Shown here: positions 1-5,024 of the stretch, one piece after another
Position numbering within the stretch: position 1 is the first letter of the stretch
How the letters are laid out: every line of letters begins with the position of its first letter
NCBI GenBank assembly: GCA_947458895.1
Contig: CANHBY010000151.1
Coordinates: 1-5,024 of the forward strand
Length of the DNA: 5,024 bases
Reading direction: 5' to 3'
Source of the DNA: Burkholderiales bacterium
GTDB taxonomy: Bacteria; Pseudomonadota; Gammaproteobacteria; Burkholderiales; Burkholderiaceae_C
The notes under the pieces: model-generated
Databases searched by the model: none
Seen by the model: the letters and a program-made list of their open reading frames with translations, nothing else
What the model was told of the DNA's origin: nothing
Program-made: the position numbers and the translations under genes

Positions 1-967
1 GCTTGGACCCACCGGTTCCAAAATTTTCGAGCTGCAACTTCAGCCGTTCGCTGAAACTAAGTTTGGTGTAACGGCGCTCGGTTTCACGCGCCAGTTCTTT
101 TTGTAAGGAAAAAACACTTTGAGGACGCGACAAGGGATCCAAGGACATACACCACTCAGTCACTTCGATCAAATTGTCAGAGTAAACGTTCCGCAACCGC
201 GCCAAGCTCAGGGCAAGGCGGTCTTTATCAAGCCGCTGCGGCGCATCATTGGGCGGATAACCTTGCATGCAAGCGTAGATACAAGCCCCAATGGCATAAA
301 TGTCAGTCCAAGGCCCCAAACTGCCCTCACGACGATACATTTCAGGTGCAGCAAAACCTGGGGTGTACATCGGCCGAATAAAGTTACCTTCCTTGCTCAA
401 CACCTCACGGGCCGCGCCAAAATCGAGCAACACAGCCTTGTTGTCATTGGTGATGAAAATATTGGCGGGTTTGATGTCCAGGTGCAGCATTTTGTGCTGA
501 TGAACAATGCGCAAGCCCCGCAAAATTTCGTCGAACAAAGAGCGAATAGACGACTCGCGAAATACCTTTTCACGCTTCATATCGCGCGCGGTCACGATGA
601 AATCTTGGAGGGTATCTCCCTGCAAGTAGTTCATCACCATGTAGACCGTCTCGTTTTCGCGCAGAAAGTTCAGCACCGAGACCACGCTAGGGTGTGAAAT
701 TTGGGCCAGTGAACGGCCCTCTTCAAAAAAGCTGCGCAGCCCCAGGTGATAAAGCGGCAACTTTTCGGGCTTGATTCTTGGCCTCAACTCGCCAGGAGAC
801 CGCTCAGCCAGGGACGATGGCAAGTACTCCTTGAGTGCAATAAGGCGGCGCTCAGAGTCTTCAGCCAAATAAACCACGCCGAACCCACCGGCCGCAAGTT
901 TCTTAATGATCTGATACCCGCCAACAACGGTGCCAGCTGGCAACGGAGCTGGCTTTGGCTTTGACAT
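1..967 (-). CDS. Hanks-type serine/threonine protein kinase, C-terminus beyond the left edge
   Basis: Predicted cytoplasmic protein kinase that transfers phosphate from ATP to Ser/Thr of an unknown substrate. The window shows 322 codons with no stop, so the 3' end is missing. Kinase subdomains appear in order: glycine loop at residues 24-32 (LAAGGFGVV), ATP-anchoring Lys46 in ALKEYLP, probable helix-C Glu83 in EEGRSLAQI, catalytic loop 162-169 (HLDIKPAN, Asp164 and Asn169), DFG at 182-184, APE at 207-209, Asp222 in TDIYAIG, and Arg281 near the end of the domain. The catalytic residues are all present, so the enzyme should be active. Two departures are visible: the HRD arginine is Leu163 (a non-RD kinase), and the first glycine of the loop is Ala25. 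Residues 290-322 are charged and helical-looking, a linker to whatever follows. Start ATG at 967 is preferred because it gives MSKPKPAPLPAG just before the domain; an in-frame ATG at 997 would add 10 residues. Neither has a clear Shine-Dalgarno sequence. The gene diverges from yicC. The kinase assignment is secure; the substrate is unknown. Confidence 0.93.
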   Translation of the reverse strand, partial: MSKPKPAPLPAGTVVGGYQIIKKLAAGGFGVVYLAEDSERRLIALKEYLPSSLAERSPGELRPRIKPEKLPLYHLGLRSFFEEGRSLAQISHPSVVSVLNFLRENETVYMVMNYLQGDTLQDFIVTARDMKREKVFRESSIRSLFDEILRGLRIVHQHKMLHLDIKPANIFITNDNKAVLLDFGAAREVLSKEGNFIRPMYTPGFAAPEMYRREGSLGPWTDIYAIGACIYACMQGYPPNDAPQRLDKDRLALSLARLRNVYSDNLIEVTEWCMSLDPLSRPQSVFSLQKELARETERRYTKLSFSERLKLQLENFGTGGSK

Positions 968-995
968 AATAGGTGATTTATTGAGCGAAAGTTGC
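968..995. promoter_or_regulatory. 28-bp divergent intergenic gap between the kinase gene and yicC
   Basis: This is the whole space between the two start codons, AT-rich compared with its surroundings (TAATAGGTGATTTATTGAG). It is too short to hold two ordinary promoters and two leaders, so at least one promoter must lie in the opposite gene. A TTGACA at 961-966 matches the -35 consensus for yicC, but no good -10 box follows at 16-18 bases. No operator repeat is seen. Calling it a regulatory region is inference from gene layout. Confidence 0.4.
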
Positions 996-1937
996 ATGGC
1001 AGTCTACAGCATGACCGGCTATGCCGGCGCGACAGTCACCCTGTCTACCACACCGCAATCGGGAAGTTCTACCGATGTCTCCCAGCGACCGCAGGCCGCC
1101 GGTCGTGTTAACCTTCATGTCGAGCTGCGTTCGGTGAACAGCCGCTTCCTGGATTTGGTTTTCAGGCTGCCTGAAGAGTGGCGAGGGCTGGAGCCAGCAC
1201 TTCGTGACATCGTGGGCAAGTCCGTGAAGCGAGGAAAGGTCGAGCTGCGCCTGAGCAGCCGCACCGAAACCGATGGTGATTGGCCTCAGCCCACCATGGA
1301 ACAACTCATCCGCCTGGCCCGGCTCGAAAGCTCTGTACAGGCTTGGCTGCCGAAGGCCCAAGGCTTGTCGGTGCAGGAGGCATTGAATTGGTGCAAGTCA
1401 GGGGCCGTTGCCATTCCCCCCGAGGAGGTGGTGATGGGTGCGGTTCGCCAAGCCATCGAGGACTTGGTCAAGTCTCGGGCCAGCGAGGGCAGCAAACTCG
1501 TGGCTGTATTGCTCGACAGGCTGGCAAAGCTCCGCGCACTTGCCGATCAAGCCGAGCCACTGGTGCCCGCCGCCGTTGAGCGGCAGCAGCAAAAGTTTCT
1601 CTCACGCTGGCACGAAGCACTGGAGCTCAGCGGCGCGGCCCAAACCGTGACGCCCGAGGCCCTTCAGGAGCGCGCGCTCAACGAGGCCGCCTCTTTTGCC
1701 ATTCGGGTCGACATTGCCGAAGAACTCGCTCGCCTGCGCGCGCACTTTGATGAAGTCACCCGCTTGCTCAAAAAGGGCGGCGAAGTAGGTAAGCGACTGG
1801 ATTTCCTAATTCAGGAACTCCTGCGCGAGGCCAACACAATGGGCTCCAAGGCGGCCTCGATCGAGCTGACCAATATTTCTGTCGAAATGAAGGTGCTGAT
1901 CGAGCAGTTGCGCGAACAGGTACAAAACCTGGAGTAG
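996..1937 (+). CDS. yicC: YicC/YloC family endoribonuclease
   Basis: A 313-residue member of the YicC/YloC family. E. coli YicC is an endoribonuclease linked to small-RNA turnover; the role here is inferred from the family. The N-terminus carries the signature SMTGYA (residues 5-10) and, after an insert, ELRSVNSRFLDL (about 43-54). The C-terminal DUF1732 region (about 266-313) is strongly conserved, with KRLDFLIQELLREANTMGSK and then ELTNISVEMKVLIEQLREQ up to the stop. The protein is somewhat longer than E. coli YicC (287 residues). Much of the extra length is a segment at about 13-36 between SMTGYA and the first conserved strand, very rich in Ser and Thr. The ATG at 996 is chosen because it puts SMTGYA four residues after the start, as in relatives. 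A longer reading frame from 930 would run inside the kinase gene and is unlikely. The upstream GAGCGAAAG (983-991) is only a weak ribosome binding site. Divergent from the kinase and convergent with the DUF192 gene. No gmk follows, although gmk often lies downstream of such genes. Confidence 0.95.
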   Translation: MAVYSMTGYAGATVTLSTTPQSGSSTDVSQRPQAAGRVNLHVELRSVNSRFLDLVFRLPEEWRGLEPALRDIVGKSVKRGKVELRLSSRTETDGDWPQPTMEQLIRLARLESSVQAWLPKAQGLSVQEALNWCKSGAVAIPPEEVVMGAVRQAIEDLVKSRASEGSKLVAVLLDRLAKLRALADQAEPLVPAAVERQQQKFLSRWHEALELSGAAQTVTPEALQERALNEAASFAIRVDIAEELARLRAHFDEVTRLLKKGGEVGKRLDFLIQELLREANTMGSKAASIELTNISVEMKVLIEQLREQVQNLE

Positions 1938-1960
1938 GTGGGTTGATTCAGGAATTGGGC

Positions 1961-2293
1961 TCAGGCTGTGCTCAGCCTGTCGCCCACCCGAATAGCGAGG
2001 CGCCCTGCCTCGCCCCCTCGAAACTCCATCACTGAGTGAACCCTAGATGCCGCCGCAAATCGCAACGGCTTCAAATTGGCGGCAACCTTTCGCACGATGC
2101 CGTCGCGGTCCAGAAAGACGACGTCAATGGGATAAGCCATGCCAATGGTGTGAACTGAAGCGCAAGGTCGTAACCACAAAGCCATGGTGGCAGGTAGGTC
2201 TCGATCAAACAGCAGGCCAGCCGCACGCTCTGCCCACGAAAACGCACACCGGATGTTGACCGGCACAGCGACGCCATTGATTTGGAGTTGCAT
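1961..2293 (-). CDS. DUF192 family protein, last visible gene of the tad operon
   Basis: A 110-residue protein of the DUF192 family, whose biochemical role is not established. Recognisable family features are GLLFDRDLP (about 26-34), then VHTIGMAYPIDVVFLDRDG (about 47-65), where the hydrophobic strand VVFLD followed by DG is typical, and a C-terminal LAIRVGDRL strand (about 99-107). No signal peptide or membrane segment is seen, although some DUF192 proteins are exported. The ATG at 2293 is preferred: it begins directly at the first strand (MQLQINGVAV), lies 8 bp after the tadC stop, and has GTGAG a short distance upstream that could act as a ribosome binding site. A longer frame from 2362 would overlap tadC by about 60 bp and adds a charged, non-conserved leader. 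The spacing suggests co-transcription with tadABC. Family assignment is fairly sure; a role in Tad pilus assembly is inference from position alone. Confidence 0.85.
   Translation of the reverse strand: MQLQINGVAVPVNIRCAFSWAERAAGLLFDRDLPATMALWLRPCASVHTIGMAYPIDVVFLDRDGIVRKVAANLKPLRFAAASRVHSVMEFRGGEAGRLAIRVGDRLSTA
1962..1979. terminator. Small hairpin between convergent yicC and DUF192 genes, possible weak bidirectional terminator
   Basis: A perfect 7-bp inverted repeat, CAGGCTG (1962-1968) and CAGCCTG (1973-1979), encloses the 4-base loop TGCT. It begins inside the stop codon of the DUF192 gene and lies 24 bases after the yicC stop, where two converging transcripts would need to end. No run of T follows on either strand, so it does not meet the rule for an intrinsic terminator. 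The hairpin is seen directly; the terminator role is inference. It may instead be a chance feature of the DUF192 coding end. Confidence 0.3.
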
Positions 2294-2301
2294 GATCGAA
2301 C

Positions 2302-3174
2302 TCACAGGCCTGAGGAAAGAAACTTCACCACGATCGGAAAGCCGATCACGACAAAGGTGCAAGGGAAGATGAACATCACCAAGGGTCCGAGCATCTTGAC
2401 GGGTGCTTCCATGGCCATTTTCTCAGCGCGCTGGAAACGTTCGCTTCGGCGCTGGTCTGACTGGGCTCGCAAAATGGGGCCAAGGCTTGAGCCGGTGAGC
2501 TCCCCCTGAACCATTGCACTGACCAGGCTGGAGACAGGTGCGGTTTCGATCCGGCAAGCCAACTCACGCAATGCTTCGGCCCTGGGGCGGCCGGCGCGAA
2601 CGTCTCGCATGACACGGTTCATCTCGTAGGTCAGGGGGCCAGGCCGGGTTTTATCAACTGCTTTTTGAATCGCCCCCGCAAGATTGAGCCCAGACTCGAC
2701 GCCCAGCGTGACCACATCCAGGAAAAACGGTAGCGCCTTGAGGATGTGGAGCTGGCGGCGTTTAATGCTTTCCCTCAACCACAGGTCTGGATACATGAAG
2801 CCAGCGCATGCACCCAGCACAAGGCAGACCACAGTTGAGAAGTTCAAGATACCGCCCACACCCCAGAATAGCGGCGCTCCCAAGCCTGTGTAAATGCACT
2901 TGGCGCTGAAGAACTGTTGCGGCGTCAACGCGTAATCCACACCACCCTTGGACAGGCGAGCCGCAATCTGATCTGCACGCGCAGGTACCAGAAGCAGATC
3001 GCTCAGGCTGCCCAACAAGAGAATGATCGGCCACAGCAGCTTGAAGAGGTTTGGCGGCTCGTCTCGGTAGGTCTTGTCATCCTGGGCTTGGGCGTCGGAA
3101 AAAAGAGCCCAGAGTGCGTAGACAAACAGGGCCACAGAAAGGCCACCGACAAGCATGGACATGAGAATTGTCAT
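2302..3174 (-). CDS. tadC: TadC, inner-membrane platform protein of the Tad/Flp pilus
   Basis: A 290-residue type II secretion F-domain (GspF-like) protein, one of two platform proteins on which the TadA motor acts during Flp pilus assembly. An N-terminal membrane helix (about 4-25, MLVGGLSVALFVYALWALF) and further hydrophobic stretches around 46-64 and 98-126 come before the cytoplasmic F domain (about 142-262). That domain contains LPFFLDVVTLGVESGLNL and the family hallmark QGELTGSSLG (about 223-232), followed by RAQSDQRRSERFQRAEKMAM. A final membrane helix (about 264-285) ends the protein. The ATG at 3174 is chosen because it overlaps the tadB stop as ATGA, indicating translational coupling; the longer frame from 3252 would lie inside tadB. 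No strong ribosome binding site is seen, consistent with coupling. TadC rather than TadB because it is second of the pair and carries the EGxLTGSSLG-type motif. Confidence 0.94.
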   Translation of the reverse strand: MTILMSMLVGGLSVALFVYALWALFSDAQAQDDKTYRDEPPNLFKLLWPIILLLGSLSDLLLVPARADQIAARLSKGGVDYALTPQQFFSAKCIYTGLGAPLFWGVGGILNFSTVVCLVLGACAGFMYPDLWLRESIKRRQLHILKALPFFLDVVTLGVESGLNLAGAIQKAVDKTRPGPLTYEMNRVMRDVRAGRPRAEALRELACRIETAPVSSLVSAMVQGELTGSSLGPILRAQSDQRRSERFQRAEKMAMEAPVKMLGPLVMFIFPCTFVVIGFPIVVKFLSSGL

Positions 3175-4007
3175 ATGTCGATCGTGACGATTTTGCGAAT
3201 AAAGAAGCCACCTAGCAACAGGAAGACCAATATGATCCCCATCACGGCCCAACCATAGACAGTGGTGAACAGGGGGCTCATGGCCTCAGGGTCCATGGTG
3301 TAGAGCACGGCGCCCAAGGCCAGGGGCAGCAGACCCACCACCCAGCCCTGCATCTTGCCCTGGGCTGTGAGCGCGTTGATCTTGCCCTCCATGGAGGCCT
3401 TGGTTCTCAGGGTTTGGGAGAGCCGTTCCAAAATCTCAGCCAGGTTTCCTCCCACCTCTTTGGCGATGACCATGGCCGATACGAACAAATCCATGTCCTC
3501 CATGTTGAGCCGTTTGCCCAGACCCTCGAGAGCGTCCTCCAGGGCCATGCCCAGGCGTTGAGCGCGCAGCACCATCGAGAACTCTTGCGAGATGGGTGCT
3601 GGTGACTCATTGACCAACAGAGTCAGACCCATCTGCAAGCTCGACCCTGCCCGAAGCGCTGAGGCAAGCATGGCCAAGGCGTCGGGCATCTGCTCGTTGA
3701 TTCGCTGGAGACGTCGGGCCTTCAACCCTGCATAGGCTATGCGCGGCATTGCCGCGGTGAGCAGCGCAACCAGCAAGGCCAGAGGCCAAGCACCCGTCAG
3801 GAACCACACGAAGGAGGGCAACAGCAGCAGCAGCGCCAGGTTGAGCCTGATGATGGCGGCAGGATCGATGAAGAGAAACAGGTCCTCCATCGACACGCGA
3901 GCGTTTTCGGTGAACTGATTTTTGAATTCAAGATAGAAGGCCCGGATCACATACAAGGCGATCAGCACGGCTACCGCGATAAAAACTTGTGCCAAGTGCA
4001 CCACCAT
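3171..4007 (-). CDS. tadB: TadB, inner-membrane platform protein of the Tad/Flp pilus
   Basis: A 278-residue partner of TadC in the inner-membrane platform of the Tad (type IVc) pilus. Membrane segments are predicted at about 5-23, 50-70 and 74-90. The cytoplasmic type II secretion F domain spans about 105-220, and two more membrane helices lie at about 221-236 and 251-271. Hallmarks inside the F domain are MPDALAMLASALRAGSSLQ (about 107-125), the segment PAPISQEF (136-143), LGMALEDAL (152-160) and KEVGGNLAEIL (183-193); the last is the classic signature of this family. The start ATG lies 2 bp after the tadA stop and is the natural start given the membrane helix beginning at once. The gene overlaps tadC by 4 bp. 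Upstream bases are G-rich (GAGGCGGGTGG) but with no ideal Shine-Dalgarno spacing, so reinitiation from tadA is likely. Full length, nothing broken. Confidence 0.95.
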   Translation of the reverse strand: MVVHLAQVFIAVAVLIALYVIRAFYLEFKNQFTENARVSMEDLFLFIDPAAIIRLNLALLLLLPSFVWFLTGAWPLALLVALLTAAMPRIAYAGLKARRLQRINEQMPDALAMLASALRAGSSLQMGLTLLVNESPAPISQEFSMVLRAQRLGMALEDALEGLGKRLNMEDMDLFVSAMVIAKEVGGNLAEILERLSQTLRTKASMEGKINALTAQGKMQGWVVGLLPLALGAVLYTMDPEAMSPLFTTVYGWAVMGIILVFLLLGGFFIRKIVTIDI

Positions 4008-4009
4008 GA

Positions 4010-5024
4010 TCAGGCCACCCGCCTCATGGAGAGCTCTGTTTGAGCGGGATTGAAAATGCTCATGTCCAGGGCCACACCGCGTGCAGACAGCTTTTCGTAA
4101 AACTCGGGTACACAGCCGCAGCCCGTGAAATGCCCCTTGGTTTTGCCGTCTGGCTTGAAGCCCTCTTGAACGTAGGAAAAGATTTCCTGCAACTGAATCT
4201 TGCCGCTCTCAATTCCAGTGACTTCAACAATGCTGGTGATTTTGCGAGCACCGCACATGAGTCGCGACTGCTGAACGATCACATCAACTGCCGAAGAAAC
4301 CTGCTCGCGAATGGCGGTGACGGGCAAGTCCATGCCAGCCATCAAAACCATCACCTCCAGCCGGGAAAGCATGTCACGCGGGGTGTTGGCGTGGGCGGTG
4401 GTCAGGGAGCCATCGTGGCCAGTGTTCATCGCCTGCAACATATCGAGTGCCTCGCCGCCACGGCATTCCCCCACAACGATGCGGTCAGGGCGCATCCGCA
4501 GCGCGTTTTTGACCAGTTCGCGAATCGTGATTTGCCCTTTGCCCTCCAGGTTGGCGGGGCGAGACTCCATCGCCACCAGATTGGGGTGATGCAATTGCAG
4601 CTCGGCTGCGTCTTCGATGGTGACGATGCGGTCGGTCTGGGGAATGAAATTGCTCAGAATGTTGAGCAGCGTAGTTTTGCCTGAGCCGGTGCCGCCTGAG
4701 ATGATGATGTTCTTGTGCTGCTCAACGCAAACACGCAAAAAATTGATCATTTCGGGGCTGGCGGAATCAAACTTTAAAAGGTCCTCGGCGCCGAGCTTTC
4801 TTTTAGAGAACTTCCGAATGGTCAGTGAGGGACCTTTGAGAGCCAGGGGCGGAATGATCGCGTTGACGCGCGAGCCGTCCTTCAGGCGGGCATCAACCAT
4901 GGGCGAGCTTTCATCAATGCGCCGGCCAATAGGGGCCACGATGCGCTCGATGATGCCAAGCACCGTTTGATCGCTCGTGAAAGCCATGGGCAGGCGCTGC
5001 AATTTGCCTGAGCGCTCCACAAAA
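4010..5024 (-). CDS. tadA: TadA (CpaF-type) secretion ATPase, N-terminus beyond the right edge
   Basis: Cytoplasmic hexameric ATPase that powers Flp pilus assembly through TadB/TadC. About 338 codons are visible. The frame is still open at the edge (the last complete codon is Phe), so the GTG at 5020 is an internal Val, not a start; TadA proteins usually exceed 400 residues, so roughly the first quarter is missing. Numbering from that Val, the type II/IV secretion ATPase motifs are complete: RRIDESSPMVDARLKDGSRV (33-52), Walker A GGTGSGKT (109-116), Asp box IEDAAEL (135-141), Walker B IVVGECRGGEALD (181-193) and His box TGHDGSLTTAHAN (200-212). The arginines and IEDAAEL arrangement are typical of the TadA/CpaF branch rather than PilB or GspE, which carry a zinc-binding tetracysteine that is absent here. 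The C-terminal tail holds GHFTGCGCVPEFYEKL (296-311) with an unusual CxC pair. First visible gene of the tadABC unit; its promoter lies outside the window. Confidence 0.96.
   Translation of the reverse strand, partial: FVERSGKLQRLPMAFTSDQTVLGIIERIVAPIGRRIDESSPMVDARLKDGSRVNAIIPPLALKGPSLTIRKFSKRKLGAEDLLKFDSASPEMINFLRVCVEQHKNIIISGGTGSGKTTLLNILSNFIPQTDRIVTIEDAAELQLHHPNLVAMESRPANLEGKGQITIRELVKNALRMRPDRIVVGECRGGEALDMLQAMNTGHDGSLTTAHANTPRDMLSRLEVMVLMAGMDLPVTAIREQVSSAVDVIVQQSRLMCGARKITSIVEVTGIESGKIQLQEIFSYVQEGFKPDGKTKGHFTGCGCVPEFYEKLSARGVALDMSIFNPAQTELSMRRVA

Noticed and set aside
119..697. Long plus-strand open frame of 192 codons over the kinase gene
   Set aside because: It is antisense to a kinase with all catalytic motifs intact, and its translation shows no recognisable family.
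961..989. TTGACA at 961-966 as a sigma-70 promoter for yicC
   Set aside because: The -35 match is perfect, but the bases 16-18 positions downstream (around AGCGAA) do not resemble a -10 box, so I do not call a promoter.
930..995. Longer yicC start at 930
   Set aside because: It would add 22 residues encoded inside the kinase gene and push the SMTGYA signature far from the N-terminus, unlike family members.
978..1361. Minus-strand open frame of 127 codons over the start of yicC
   Set aside because: It is antisense to conserved YicC sequence, and its translation shows no recognisable domain.
2294..2362. Longer DUF192 start at 2362
   Set aside because: It would overlap the tadC end by about 60 bp and add a charged leader with no resemblance to a signal peptide or to the family.
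4040..4684. Long plus-strand open frame of 214 codons over tadA
   Set aside because: It is antisense to well-conserved TadA motifs (Walker A and B, His box) and has no recognisable domain; GC-rich codon use commonly opens the opposite frame.
5018..5020. GTG at 5020 as the tadA start
   Set aside because: The frame stays open upstream to the window edge, and the protein would lack the N-terminal region usual for TadA; it is an internal valine.
1..5024. CRISPR array, tRNA, rRNA, insertion sequence or defence system
   Set aside because: No spaced direct repeats, cloverleaf-like sequence, transposase frame or terminal inverted repeats were seen, and all space is filled by recognised genes.

Overview
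The window is ordinary chromosomal DNA from a GC-rich proteobacterium. The kinase style (HLDIKPAN with LLDFGAAR), a YicC-family gene beside it, and the Tad protein sequences fit a betaproteobacterium of the order Burkholderiales, perhaps Comamonadaceae-like. That placement is inference from protein style, not from a search. No RNA genes, insertion sequences, CRISPR arrays or long repeats were seen. Coding density is very high, and no gap exceeds about 30 bases.

Left part (1-1937): two divergent genes start back to back. On the minus strand is a Hanks-type serine/threonine protein kinase whose 3' end runs off the left edge. On the plus strand is a complete yicC-family gene (YicC/YloC endoribonuclease family). 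Their start codons are only 28 bp apart, so each promoter must lie at least partly inside the other gene.

Right part (1961-5024): four minus-strand genes form one tight transcription unit, read right to left: tadA (CpaF-type secretion ATPase, N-terminus off the right edge), tadB and tadC (the two inner-membrane platform proteins), and a small DUF192 protein. The gaps are 2 bp, a 4-bp ATGA overlap and 8 bp. This is the motor and platform core of a Tad/Flp (type IVc) pilus. TadA hydrolyses ATP in the cytoplasm and drives TadB/TadC to assemble Flp pilin. Pilin, secretin and prepilin peptidase genes would lie outside the window, probably beyond the right edge. The DUF192 gene sits at the visible end of the operon and may be an accessory factor.

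The two halves converge: yicC and the DUF192 gene end 23 bp apart, with a small hairpin over the DUF192 stop codon. The guanylate kinase gene that often follows yicC-type genes is absent here, which suggests that the tad block marks a rearrangement or insertion junction. I found no clear undescribed system. The points most worth a second look are the non-RD kinase with an altered glycine loop, the Ser/Thr-rich insert in YicC beside that kinase, and the DUF192 protein attached to the Tad operon.
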